Shown: positions 9,701 to 17,954, counted from the stretch's first letter. The stretch: 64,000 nucleotides of DNA from Frankineae bacterium MT45 (GCA_900100325.1 LT629697.1:1364001-1428000); one strand, 5' to 3'. Notes: a model not told the origin generated them from the letters alone. A program made the numbers and translations.

Positions 9701-10153
9701 ATGAGCCGCCTCGACGAGGTCGGCGAGAGGGACGGCTGGCGCTGCTGGCTCTGCGACGAGGCGGTCGATCCGCACATGTCGGTAAATGATGACCGGGGAC
9801 CGAGCGTCGACGGGCTGGCGACGGCCAAAGCGGCTAAAGGCAAGGGCGGCGTGGTCGAGCGGCTGGCGCACCGCGGCTGCAACACGCGCAAGGGCGCGAT
9901 CAAGGCAGTGATTCCGTGGCCGACGCGGCTCTTCGTCGCCGACCCGGCCCCGCTCATCGGTGTCGCCGAGCGGCTCGGGCGTAAGGGCGGCCGCGAAGTC
10001 GTGGCTCGCTGTCCGAGCCGTGCCGACGCCGATGAGACGGCAGAGTGGCTCATCGACCGGTTCAGCCGGCTGGCGCCGGAACTCGCCGTGACCACCAGCG
10101 TCGAACCGGGCGGTGGCCAGTTCATGGTGGCGCTCACGGCTGGGCGCCGATAG
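9701..10153 (+). CDS. HNH-like zinc-binding protein, putative nuclease
   Basis: About 150 aa. The N-terminus has paired cysteines in WRCWLCDEAVDP, then HRGCNTRKG, so a C-x2-C ... H-x2-C-N arrangement like the treble-clef HNH fold. The central DH of classic HNH enzymes is seen only as VDG, so catalytic competence is uncertain. The C-terminal 70 aa have no recognised motif. ATG at 9701 preferred over an in-frame TTG at 9686 because it starts right before the conserved part. It sits alone between hicAB and a broken gene in the accessory region. Confidence 0.55.
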   Translation: MSRLDEVGERDGWRCWLCDEAVDPHMSVNDDRGPSVDGLATAKAAKGKGGVVERLAHRGCNTRKGAIKAVIPWPTRLFVADPAPLIGVAERLGRKGGREVVARCPSRADADETAEWLIDRFSRLAPELAVTTSVEPGGGQFMVALTAGRR

Positions 10154-10206
10154 CCCATGCACACGCGACATGGCCAACGCTGACCCCGCGTCCGAATCGC
10201 TGTGCG

Positions 10207-10761
10207 TTACGGGCGGCGCCCAAACATGTCCAGCAGGCGAATCTGAACGGACGCGTCGGGCGGCAGCTCGCCGCTCGGGCCCGGTCCGTACGCGCCGTAG
10301 GCGAGCATCTCGTCCAGGTGCGGCTGCACAATCGCCATCAGGCCAGCAACGATTCGCGGGTCGAGAGTCTCGTCCAGGCGTGCGGCGCGCAGCAGGTCCC
10401 ATGCGTGGACGACAAGGTCGACGAGGCGGAATAGTAGGAATTCCTCGGCCGGTACAAGTCCCTTGGGACCATCCACCAGCTGAGCCGGTGGCGCCGCCGC
10501 GAAAGCTGCTGATTGGCGCTCGGCCGACTCGACCACGGCGGCAACTGGGTCGGTACCGAGCTGATCGCCGACGAGCTGGGCGCGCGCCTCGTCCCGGTCG
10601 GTGCCGGCCAGCAGCATCACCGTGAAGCGGTTACCGACGACGACGTGCTCGACCAATTCGCGAACCGACATCTCCGATGGCGTCGGCTAGTCCCAGCAGT
10701 TGGCCGGCAGGCTCCGCACCACCCGTTCGAACTCAGCCGATGCCTCATCAATCAACTCCAC
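10207..10761 (-). pseudogene. TIGR03086-like (DinB/mycothiol maleylpyruvate isomerase fold) gene with in-frame amber codon
   Basis: The frame opens at GTG 10761 (VELIDEASAEFERVV, then PANCWD), meets TAG at 10689-10687, and continues in the same frame as PTPSEMSVRELVEHVVVGNRF to the stop at 10207. The family's usual N-terminus is a helix followed by W-D-x-PTP-x3-(W/M)-x-VR-x-L-x-H, so TAG lies where one ordinary residue should be. The downstream part could start at ATG 10671 and give 154 aa lacking the first helix of the four-helix bundle. The family comprises metal-binding, possibly thiol-transferase proteins. A nonsense mutation is the simplest reading. Confidence 0.75.
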
Positions 10762-10804
10762 ATCGGCAGGCTAGCGCCTCGCTCTGCTGCCTGTCGCTGC
10801 GCTG

Positions 10805-11410
10805 TCAGCCGACGCGGCGATAGCGGATATGAGTGGTCAGCGGCGAGTGAAGCACCTCGACCGGCTCGAAGCCGAAGGACTCGGAACCGTCGAAGATGCG
10901 CTCGCCGGACCCGAGCAGGACGGGCGCGATATCCAGGGTGAGTTCGTCGATCACGCCAGCCGCAAGTGCCTGCCGGACGGTGGACGCCCCGCCGGCGATG
11001 TCGACCCCGTTCTCCCCGGCGGCCTCCAGTGCCGCCGCGTAGGCAGCGTCGAAGCCGTCCGTGACGAAGTGGAAGGTGGTCCCGCCTTCCATCTCGATCG
11101 GATCGTGGCCGTGGTGGGTCAGTACGAAGACCGGGGCGTGGTACGGCGGTTCCGGGCCCCACCAGCCCGACCACTCCTCGGCCCAATCCCCACGGATGGG
11201 GCCGAACATGTTCCGGCCCATCACGTACGCGCCGCGCGGACGCATCAGCCAGTCGGTCGCGATCTTGTCCGCGTCGTTAGCCCGCGGGTCGCCGATATGC
11301 CAACCGTGCAGCTCTTGCCCCCGCTTGCCGAGGGGATTGTCCATGCTCTGATCGGGTCCGGCGACGAAGCCGTCCAACGAGATCGACATGTGGCAAGTGG
11401 TGTCCGACAC
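10805..11410 (-). CDS. Dihydrofolate reductase-family (RibD C-terminal-like) protein
   Basis: 201 aa. A RibD-C/DHFR-fold NAD(P)H-dependent reductase: SISLDGFVAGPDQSMDNP at the N-terminus, YVMGRNMFGPIRG, FVLTHH, and IAGGASTVRQALAAGVIDELTLDIAPVLLG-type end (the IAGGAST loop binds the nucleotide). GTG start at 11410 chosen for the AGGAGG six bases upstream; a longer upstream frame lacks conservation. The substrate is unknown; these proteins are common in actinomycete accessory regions and are usually not the essential folate enzyme. Confidence 0.85.
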   Translation of the reverse strand: MSDTTCHMSISLDGFVAGPDQSMDNPLGKRGQELHGWHIGDPRANDADKIATDWLMRPRGAYVMGRNMFGPIRGDWAEEWSGWWGPEPPYHAPVFVLTHHGHDPIEMEGGTTFHFVTDGFDAAYAAALEAAGENGVDIAGGASTVRQALAAGVIDELTLDIAPVLLGSGERIFDGSESFGFEPVEVLHSPLTTHIRYRRVG

Positions 11411-11495
11411 TGCGAACCTCCTGAAATAGTCGGGACATTGCCAGCGGGCGCGCGGCGCTGAGCGTGCGGCCGTCGCTGGCGAACAGCGGGCGAGG

Positions 11496-11867
11496 TTAGA
11501 GGAGGCTCTGTTCCAGCGACCGGTCGGCCCGGGTCGAGATCCGGCGGGTGAGTCGCGACTGCCGCCGTGCCGAGGTCTGGATCTTCTCCCGCAGCGGCGG
11601 CGGCTCCTCGCCGGTGAGACCACGCCAGACGGTGGTGGCGCCCTTGGTCGTGATGAGCTGCCCGACGGCCACACCAACCGCCGAGAGCGCCGCCCAGCCG
11701 GCCGCGTCCCCCCAGCTGACGTTCGGGTCGGTGGGGCGTCGCGGCGGGTTGTCCGGGCGGGCGGTGAGCCAGACCTGCGCGATGCTCTTGCTGACGGCGA
11801 TGCCGACCGGGATGGCGATGACGCCGGTTATCGCTCTCCAGGTGGCTTTCTCCACGATGCCGGCCAT
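11496..11867 (-). CDS. DUF4235 membrane protein
   Basis: 123 aa small membrane protein of the DUF4235 family of actinobacteria. A hydrophobic stretch (about 13-28, ITGVIAIPVGIAVSKS) follows the start, and a second one (about 56-73, AGWAALSAVGVAVGQLITTKG) lies after a polar loop with DPNVSWGDA. The C-terminus is basic. The function is unknown. It stands alone on the minus strand, divergent from the uracil-DNA glycosylase gene. Confidence 0.75.
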   Translation of the reverse strand: MAGIVEKATWRAITGVIAIPVGIAVSKSIAQVWLTARPDNPPRRPTDPNVSWGDAAGWAALSAVGVAVGQLITTKGATTVWRGLTGEEPPPLREKIQTSARRQSRLTRRISTRADRSLEQSLL

Positions 11868-11976
11868 GGCGCCCGTCCCTTCACATGCCGATGGTGCCTG
11901 TCGATTCGAGCCCGACGGGTAGTGAGTCCGCCGTGCCGCTCAGGGTCGACTCTACGTTCCGTGCCAGGCTGGGGGC

Positions 11977-12756
11977 ATGACCGCCCGTCCCGGATCCGGC
12001 TGGCCCGCAGATCCGGCCACCTCCGACACGCCCGTCGCTCGTAACGCCGGTCAGGTGCACCGACTGGCCGCTGCCGATGACCTGCGCGAACTCGACGCCC
12101 GCATCTCGGTCTGCCGCGCCTGCCCGCGTCTGGTGCAGTGGCGCGAGCAGGTCGCGGAGGAGAAGCGCCGGGCCTACGCCGACCAGCCGTACTGGGGGCG
12201 GCCGGTTCCCGGGTTCGGGGTCGAGAACCCTTCGATTTTTGTGCTGGGTCTGGCGCCAGGAGCCCACGGGGCGAACCGCACCGGACGGAACTTCACCGGC
12301 GACCGGTCAGGGGATTGGCTCTACGCCGCGCTCTATCGGGCCGGCCTGGCCAACCAGCCGACCTCGGTCAGCTCCTACGACGGTCTGGAGCTGATCGGTA
12401 CCCGCATCGCCGCCGCCGTTCGCTGCGCGCCCCCGGCCAACAAGCCCACTCCCGGAGAGCGGGACACCTGCCGCGACTGGCTGGTCCGGGAGCTCGAACT
12501 GAGCTGGCCGAGCGTGCGCAGCGCAGTGGTCCTCGGCGGGTTCGGCTGGTCGGCCCTCTGGCCGGCGCTGCGTCAGGCCGGAATCGCACTGCCCGACCGG
12601 GTACCGCCGTTCGGCCACGGCGTCGAAGTGGAGCTACCGGACGGTCGCCGGGTGATCGGCTGCTATCACGTCAGCCAGCAGAACACCTTTACCGGGCGCC
12701 TCACCGAGCGGATGCTCGACGACGTTTTCCGCCGGGCCGCCGAGCATCAGAACTGA
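11977..12756 (+). CDS. Uracil-DNA glycosylase, family 5 (UdgB)
   Basis: 259 aa. Excises uracil (and often other deaminated bases) from DNA. It has the FeS-type cysteines of families 4/5 ([10 protein letters not shown] near residue 46, a further Cys in [14 protein letters not shown]), motif 1 [19 protein letters not shown], and the family 5 motif 3 [15 protein letters not shown]. Motif 1 lacks the catalytic acidic residue of families 1 and 4, as expected for UdgB. The ATG at 11977 begins about 45 aa before the first Cys. It is free-standing, with no obvious operon partner. Confidence 0.9.
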   Translation: MTARPGSGWPADPATSDTPVARNAGQVHRLAAADDLRELDARISVCRACPRLVQWREQVAEEKRRAYADQPYWGRPVPGFGVENPSIFVLGLAPGAHGANRTGRNFTGDRSGDWLYAALYRAGLANQPTSVSSYDGLELIGTRIAAAVRCAPPANKPTPGERDTCRDWLVRELELSWPSVRSAVVLGGFGWSALWPALRQAGIALPDRVPPFGHGVEVELPDGRRVIGCYHVSQQNTFTGRLTERMLDDVFRRAAEHQN

Positions 12757-12960
12757 CTAGGCCCGCCACGCCCGTCAACTCAGGGCGATGTGTTATTCGA
12801 ATATGTTCATGCTAGTTTACGTACGGCAAACGCGGGAGCATCAACTGAGATGGAGGGAGTGTGGATGGTCGCTGTCATGGGCTGACGCGCACGCGCTAGT
12901 ATCGGCCGCGGACGTCGGTGACGTTCAGGCAATGAATGCGTCGTGAAAGGGGGTGCGCAG

Positions 12961-13392
12961 GTGGCACTGGCCGACCGAATCGGGCACCTCTTCGAGGTCA
13001 TTCACCCCGCTCAGCGTGGCCCGTTCAGTTACAAGGAAGTCAGCGATGCGATCGAGGCGGCGGGAGGGCCGACGATCAGCGCGACCTACCTCTGGCAGCT
13101 GCGAAAAGGCATCCGGGACAACCCGACGAAGAGCCACCTCGAGGCGCTGGCCCGCTTCTTCGGAGTCCCGGTGGTGTACTTCTTCGACGACGAAGCGGCG
13201 GCGGGGATCGAGGAGCAGCTCAACCTGCTGGCGGCCCTGCGCGACGCCGGCGTGCAGCAGGTGGCGCTGCGCGCGGTCGGACTTTCGGACCGCAGTCTGG
13301 CCGCGATCCAGACGATGATCGAGCAGGCGCGGCAACTCGAGGGACTCGGCGATCCGGCCAACGAGGCACCGACGAAGTCCCGTAAATCATGA
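12961..13392 (+). CDS. XRE-family HTH regulator
   Basis: 143 aa. A helix-turn-helix domain (about residues 5-70) with SATYLWQLRKGIRDNPTKSHLEALARFFGVPVVYFFDD, the pattern of EspR-like XRE regulators, then a helical C-terminal part likely used for dimerisation. GTG at 12961 preferred (AAAGGGGG about 8 bases upstream) over GTG 12943. The stop overlaps the ATG of the metallopeptidase gene by 4 bp. It probably controls its own cassette: XRE plus ImmA/IrrE is the layout of repressor/protease switches in ICEs and phages, though no mobile element is seen here. Confidence 0.85.
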   Translation: MALADRIGHLFEVIHPAQRGPFSYKEVSDAIEAAGGPTISATYLWQLRKGIRDNPTKSHLEALARFFGVPVVYFFDDEAAAGIEEQLNLLAALRDAGVQQVALRAVGLSDRSLAAIQTMIEQARQLEGLGDPANEAPTKSRKS

Positions 13393-13994
13393 GGATTCGC
13401 CGCGCTACCCAGCATCGCGACTCCGATGCGCCCTCGCGTGAACGACCCGAGGGGTCACCGGGTGACACCGACTCCAGAGATCTGCGCCGCGCCTGCGAGG
13501 CCCGCATCCAAGGTCTGGGGCTGGACGGCCCCTTCGACCCGATCGAACTCTGCGCCATAGTTCAGAAGCGCCGGGGCCGGGCCTTGAGAATTCTCCCCAA
13601 GCCCGCGAACCTCACCGGCGCCCCCTGTGGGCTCTGGCTCTGCACGGAGCATGAAGACGTTGTTTTCGTGGACGAATCGACGAGCGAGCTGCACCAGCTG
13701 CATATCCTGCTCCACGAGATCGGCCACCTACTCTGCGACCACTCGATGCTGACCGAGACCGGCGATGGCTTCGCCGCCGAGTACCTACCTGACCTTGATC
13801 CGGCGATGGTGCGCTGGACGCTGTCCCGCCACGAGTACGTGGAGCAGCAGGAGCAGGAGGCCGAGATGCTCGCCACCCTGCTGCTGGCCGACGCGCAGTG
13901 GACGCACCAGCGCCAGGCTTCCTGCGATTCGGTGCCGGCCGGAACGTCCGCGACGAACGTCGTCCTCCGCTCGCTGCGGGGTATCCCGCGATGA
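13389..13994 (+). CDS. ImmA/IrrE-type metallopeptidase
   Basis: 201 aa. The zinc-binding HEXXH motif is present as LLHEIGHLLCDHS at about residue 117. Members of this family cleave a partner XRE repressor (ImmA, IrrE). ATG overlaps the stop of the XRE gene by 4 bp, so production is coupled. The N-terminal 60 residues are basic and poorly conserved; after the HEIGH the glutamate-rich VEQQEQEAEMLATLLLAD segment is typical and may supply the third ligand. The gene ends 43 bp before the membrane protein gene. Cleavage of the neighbour is inferred, not shown. Confidence 0.85.
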   Translation: MRIRRATQHRDSDAPSRERPEGSPGDTDSRDLRRACEARIQGLGLDGPFDPIELCAIVQKRRGRALRILPKPANLTGAPCGLWLCTEHEDVVFVDESTSELHQLHILLHEIGHLLCDHSMLTETGDGFAAEYLPDLDPAMVRWTLSRHEYVEQQEQEAEMLATLLLADAQWTHQRQASCDSVPAGTSATNVVLRSLRGIPR

Positions 13995-14037
13995 GCCGTG
14001 GCCATCGCGTGAATCATCTGGTGACTCCGGCCCGCGC

Positions 14038-15237
14038 ATGACCGCAGTTCTGCTGCTTATCGCCGCAGTGCTCGGTTCGGTTGCGGCCACCCGGATCTGG
14101 CGTCGTGGCCGGTTCGCCACCACCGGCGGACGGGCGGTGACGCTGCTGATCAGCTGCCTCTGCCTTACCACTATGGTCAGCCCGAACGTCGTATCCGCAG
14201 CGCTCGATCGCGGGAGCGGAATCCCCAGCCTCTCACTGCTCGTTCAGTGCCTCCTCTCGCTCAGCACGACCGCTGCGGTGGTGCTGGCGCTCCCCGATCT
14301 GGCCAAGGATGCCCGACGGCTGCGTCGACACCTCCTCCTCACCGGGGTCGCCGCCGCGTCGATGGCCATCGCCTTCGTCCTGGTGCCTGAGCGTCAAGAG
14401 GACCCGTGGAACTACTGGGCCGATCTGGTGACGCCGCTGCGGAGCGGCCCCACCGCGCTGCCGGCGATCTGCTTCTGGTTGCTCTATGTGACGGCGATGG
14501 CCCACGGGCTTCTGCTGGCCGTTCCGGTTCTTCACCGCCATCAGCGGTCGGTCTCGACTCGCCGGGTTCGGGTGGCGCTGCAGTCGCTCACCGGCGCCCT
14601 CGTCTCGACGCTGCTCTACCTGCTCTTCGGGTCGGTGGTTGTGCTGCTGCGGGCGATGGGGTGGCACAACGCGACGTTGAACGCCGCCGACTCAGCGATG
14701 CGGGTCGTCACCTTCGCGATCGGGCCGCTGCTCATCGGCGGCCTGATCTGCATCAGCGTGCCGATCAACCGAAGCGTCGAAGTGCTCCGCAGCTACTACT
14801 ACCTGCGGCAACTGCGGCCGATGTGGCGGGACATGACGCGGGCCGCGCCGGTCTTCGACATATCGGGGCGCCGGACGGTGCGGCAGCCGTTCGGCGACGT
14901 GCGACTGCGGCTGTACCGCACCGTCATCGAGATCCGGGACGGCTTTGTGGCGATCTCGCCCTGGTACAGCGAGGAGTTGGCAGCGCGGGTGGCCAGCTGC
15001 GCCGGCGCGCCGGAGAAGGATGCGGTGGTAGTCGCTACCTGCTGGGAATTGGCTCGCCGTGCCGCCCTACGGGGCGAGCCGCAGGCGGTCTCGACCGGTG
15101 CCCCACCCAGTGGTGCGGCGACGCTGACCGAGGAGATTGCCCTGCTGCGCGAGATCGCCCGGCACCGCCGGCAGGCGCACCGGTTGGCCGATCGCTGCGC
15201 CGGCGAAGCTGCAGTCGGAGCTCAGAGCGGCCGATAG
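14038..15237 (+). CDS. MAB_1171c-like seven-TM membrane protein
   Basis: 399 aa. About seven hydrophobic segments (roughly residues 3-18, 32-55, 63-85, 97-116, 139-163, 177-205, 219-241) are followed by a cytosolic C-terminal domain of about 155 aa. Family members are labelled putative transporters without evidence of transport. The partner genes (XRE, ImmA/IrrE) lie directly upstream, an association that recurs in actinobacteria. ATG at 14038 chosen because hydrophobic TM1 starts there; an in-frame extension to 13765 would overlap the metallopeptidase gene. It could sense a membrane signal and activate the protease; this is inference. Confidence 0.75.
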   Translation: MTAVLLLIAAVLGSVAATRIWRRGRFATTGGRAVTLLISCLCLTTMVSPNVVSAALDRGSGIPSLSLLVQCLLSLSTTAAVVLALPDLAKDARRLRRHLLLTGVAAASMAIAFVLVPERQEDPWNYWADLVTPLRSGPTALPAICFWLLYVTAMAHGLLLAVPVLHRHQRSVSTRRVRVALQSLTGALVSTLLYLLFGSVVVLLRAMGWHNATLNAADSAMRVVTFAIGPLLIGGLICISVPINRSVEVLRSYYYLRQLRPMWRDMTRAAPVFDISGRRTVRQPFGDVRLRLYRTVIEIRDGFVAISPWYSEELAARVASCAGAPEKDAVVVATCWELARRAALRGEPQAVSTGAPPSGAATLTEEIALLREIARHRRQAHRLADRCAGEAAVGAQSGR

Positions 15238-15254
15238 GGTAGATCGGCACCACG

Positions 15255-15327
15255 GCCCCCGTAGCCCAATGGCAGAGGCAGACCCCTTAAAAGGGTCCCA
15301 GTGTCGGTTCGAGTCCGACCGGGGGTA
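15255..15327 (+). tRNA. Class I tRNA with UAA anticodon (tRNA-Leu(UAA)-like)
   Basis: A 73-nt cloverleaf: acceptor GCCCCCG/CGGGGGU (G1-U72 wobble), a 3-bp D stem, anticodon stem GACCC/GGGUC with loop CUUAAAA (anticodon UAA, 15288-15290), a 5-nt variable loop CCAGU, T stem GUCGG/CCGAC with loop UUCGAGU, discriminator A, and no encoded CCA (ACA follows). UAA reads the UUA leucine codon, yet bacterial tRNA-Leu normally has a long variable arm, which is absent here. So it is either an odd tRNA or a tRNA-like gene of uncertain charging. It lies 17 bp after the XRE-ImmA-7TM cassette. Confidence 0.7.
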
Positions 15328-15335
15328 CAAAAAAA

Positions 15336-15379
15336 GTAATGGCAGGAAGTGGTCGCAGATGACCACTTCCTGCCATTAC
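15336..15379 (-). terminator. Intrinsic terminator of the acyl-CoA dehydrogenase operon
   Basis: A perfect 19-bp inverted repeat with a 6-nt loop (GCAGAT). On the minus strand it is followed by seven Ts (the A run at 15329-15335), the classic Rho-independent layout, and it lies 17 bp after the stop of the acyl-CoA dehydrogenase gene. On the plus strand it has no T run, so it would be only a hairpin block after the tRNA. Confidence 0.85.
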
Positions 15380-15396
15380 CGGTAGAGCAGCGAGGC

Positions 15397-16614
15397 TTAC
15401 TTCAGTTCGGTCGAGGACTTGCCGAGCAGTCGACGGGCCACGATCAGCTGCTGGATCTGCTGCGTTCCCTCGAAGATGTCGAGGATCTTCGAATCGCGAG
15501 CCCACTTCTCCAGCAGGTCGTTCTCGCTGTAGCCGATCGAACCGATCAGCTCGACGCAGCGCAGCGTGATGTCGGTGGCGACCCGGCCGGCCTTGGCCTT
15601 GGCCATCGACGCCTGCAGCGAGTTGGCCTTGTTGTTGTCGGCCATCCATGCCGCCTCAAGCGTCATCAGGTAGGCCGCCTCCCAATCGGACTCCATCTGC
15701 AGGAAGGTCGCGGCGGCCGCCGACTGGCTCTGGGCCGGGCGGTCGTAGTCGATCTCGATGTGCGCGTCCTCGGTGAGGATGCGGCGGGTCTCGTCGAGCG
15801 AGGCCCGGGAGACGCCGAGGGCCATGCCGGCGACCAGCGGACGGGTGTTGTCGAAGGTCTGCATGACCCCGCCGAAGCCAGCCTCGACGTCGACCTCCGG
15901 GCTACCGAGCAGGTTCTCCTTGGGCACACGGCAGTCGGTGAAGCGGATCGTGGCGGTGTCCGAGGCGCGGATTCCGAGCTTGTGCTCCAGTCGCTCCACG
16001 ACCATGCCCGGGGTGCCCTTCTGCACCACGAAGGACTTGATGGCGGCGCGTCCCTTGGACTTGTCGACGGTGGCCCAGACGACGACGGCGTCGCACCGGT
16101 CGCCGGCGGTGACGAAGATCTTCTCGCCGTTGATGATGTACTCGTCGCCGTCGAGGACGGCCGTGGTGGAGACGGCGGCCGAGTCCGACCCGAAGGACGG
16201 CTCGGTGATCGCCATCGACGCCCAGACGCCGGCGAAGCGCTCCGACTGCTCGTCGTTGGCCACCGATGCGATGGCGGCGTTACCGAGGCCCTGTCGCGGC
16301 ATCGACAGCACCAGGCCGACGTCACCCCAGCAGGCCTCGATGATCGAGAGGACGGCCGACATGTTGCCGCCGTTGCGCACCTCGCCCTTCTTGGGCTTGG
16401 AGCTGTCGCGGCGGACACCGGTGGCGCCGGCACCCTCGGACTCACCCGAGGAGTTCATGCCGTCCATCAGGGCGGCCAGCATGTCGAGTTCCTTCGGGTA
16501 CTCGTGCTCGGCCAGGTCGTACTTGCGCGAGTTCTTGCGGAAGATCTCGATGGCGACCTGGTGGGCCTGGTCGAGAAGGGTCGTGAACTTTGAGGGGACG
16601 TCGAGGTTCAGCAT
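15397..16614 (-). CDS. Acyl-CoA dehydrogenase (FadE family)
   Basis: 405 aa FAD-dependent acyl-CoA dehydrogenase. Domain order: alpha N-terminal, beta-barrel and alpha C-terminal. Seen motifs include GLVLSMPRQGLG, the FAD-binding ITEPSFGSDSAAV and the C-terminal IFEGTQQIQQLIVARRL signature that carries the arginine/FAD contacts. It follows a second acyl-CoA dehydrogenase with a 1-bp overlap (TGATG), so the pair probably forms a heteromeric complex like the steroid/fatty-acid FadE heterotetramers of actinobacteria. The substrate chain length is unknown. Residues about 50-75 form a low-complexity insert (SSGESEGAGATG and a Lys-rich run). Confidence 0.93.
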   Translation of the reverse strand: MLNLDVPSKFTTLLDQAHQVAIEIFRKNSRKYDLAEHEYPKELDMLAALMDGMNSSGESEGAGATGVRRDSSKPKKGEVRNGGNMSAVLSIIEACWGDVGLVLSMPRQGLGNAAIASVANDEQSERFAGVWASMAITEPSFGSDSAAVSTTAVLDGDEYIINGEKIFVTAGDRCDAVVVWATVDKSKGRAAIKSFVVQKGTPGMVVERLEHKLGIRASDTATIRFTDCRVPKENLLGSPEVDVEAGFGGVMQTFDNTRPLVAGMALGVSRASLDETRRILTEDAHIEIDYDRPAQSQSAAAATFLQMESDWEAAYLMTLEAAWMADNNKANSLQASMAKAKAGRVATDITLRCVELIGSIGYSENDLLEKWARDSKILDIFEGTQQIQQLIVARRLLGKSSTELK

Positions 16615-17954
16615 CAGACGAGCACCGCGCCTTCCATGATCGATACGGCGCGCAGATTGCGGTACCAGCGCTCCACCGGGTGTTCCTTGACAAAGCCGTG
16701 ACCGCCCAGCAACTGGACGCCGTTACTGCCGATCTGCATGCCGTATTCGCTGCACAGGCGCCGGGCGATCGCCGACTCGCGGGCGAAGGACTTGCCCTGC
16801 TCGGCGCGGGAGGCCGCCCGGTAGGTGGCCAGCCGCATCCCTTCGAGCTCGATACCGATGTTGGCCACCATGAAGGCGACCGACTGGCGGTGGCTCACCG
16901 GCTCGCCGAAGGCGACCCGGTCGTTGACGTAGGGAATGACGTAGTCGAGCACGGCCTGCGCGGTTCCGACGGCCAGCGCGCTCCAGCCGACGCGGCCGAG
17001 GCGGATGCAGTCGGCGTAGTGCTCGGCCTTGCCTTCGCCGAGCAGCGCGGTGGCCGGCACGGTGACGTTGTTGAGCAGGATGCGTCCGAGGGAGGCGGCC
17101 CGGATACCCATGGCGGGCTCGGCCTCGATGACCAGGCCTGCGGTGTCGGACTCGACGATGAAGAGCGCCGGCCCGCTGCCTTCGAGGTCGGCCGCGATGA
17201 CGAAGAGCTCAGCCGAGGCGGCCAGCGGCACCAGCGACTTGACCCCGTCCAGTACGAAGCCACCACCGGATCGGCGAGCCCGGGTGCGCAGATCGAAGGG
17301 GTCGAAGAGCGGCCGCGGCTCAAGGACGGCGAGCGCAGCCGCCGGGCTGTTGTCGGCCACGAAGGAGGGGAGGTAGGTGGACTGCTGGCTGTCGTCACCC
17401 CAGAGCACGATGGCCGTGCTGACGGCCGACGGGGCGATGGCGGCCAGGGCCAGGCCCATGTCGCCGTGGGAGAGCGCCTCCGCGACGAGCACACTGGTCG
17501 TCGTTGAACGCTCGCTGCCGAGGCCACCGAGGCTCTCGGGGATTCCGACGACATTGATGCCGAGTTCGCTGGAGACGCGCTTGAGCATCGCGACCGGCGG
17601 AGCGCACTCGGTATCGGCCGCGGCGGCCGCGGGGCGGACCTGCTCGGCGGCGAACTCCGTGGTGATCTCGCGGATCATCTGCTGGTCCTCGGTGGGCGTG
17701 AGGTCGAAGACCGCCCGCTGCGAGGCCGAACGCGGCCGGGTCGGAGTCCCGGAGGACTTGATCGCCGTGAACCGGCGGTTGGCCGCACCCAGCGTGCGGA
17801 AGCCCGACTTGGTGCCTTGGAACACGGCACGCTCCAGCGGCTTGCGCAGGTTGAACCGGTCGAGTGCCTTGGATCCGGCCGCTGCATTCAGCGCCGAAAG
17901 GGCAGCACCCATCACGACGTCGGCCGGTTTGGCCTTCGCGCGCTTCTCCGCCAT
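16614..17954 (-). CDS. Acyl-CoA dehydrogenase-like subunit
   Basis: 446 aa. The N-terminal 85 residues are an extension rich in basic and Ala residues. Then comes the ACAD fold with TPTEDQQMIREITTEFAAEQ, GINVVGIPESLGG and a C-terminal LLGGHGFVKEHPVERWYRN. The FAD motif found in the partner (TEPSFGSD) is replaced by VLEPRPLFDPFDL, so this may be the non-catalytic or regulatory half of a heteromer. ATG at 17954 has AAGGAG 7-12 bases upstream. It is the first gene of the operon and lies just after a palindrome (17971-17987). Confidence 0.88.
   Translation of the reverse strand: MAEKRAKAKPADVVMGAALSALNAAAGSKALDRFNLRKPLERAVFQGTKSGFRTLGAANRRFTAIKSSGTPTRPRSASQRAVFDLTPTEDQQMIREITTEFAAEQVRPAAAAADTECAPPVAMLKRVSSELGINVVGIPESLGGLGSERSTTTSVLVAEALSHGDMGLALAAIAPSAVSTAIVLWGDDSQQSTYLPSFVADNSPAAALAVLEPRPLFDPFDLRTRARRSGGGFVLDGVKSLVPLAASAELFVIAADLEGSGPALFIVESDTAGLVIEAEPAMGIRAASLGRILLNNVTVPATALLGEGKAEHYADCIRLGRVGWSALAVGTAQAVLDYVIPYVNDRVAFGEPVSHRQSVAFMVANIGIELEGMRLATYRAASRAEQGKSFARESAIARRLCSEYGMQIGSNGVQLLGGHGFVKEHPVERWYRNLRAVSIMEGAVLV

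Noticed and set aside
15255-15327. Reading the tRNA as tRNA-Lys or tRNA-Gln
   Set aside because: The 7-nt loop CUUAAAA with perfect 5-bp stems fixes the anticodon as UAA; a shifted stem breaks pairing.
15349-16593. Long open frame antisense to the acyl-CoA dehydrogenase
   Set aside because: Shadow of a well-supported gene; no domain and no ribosome-binding site.
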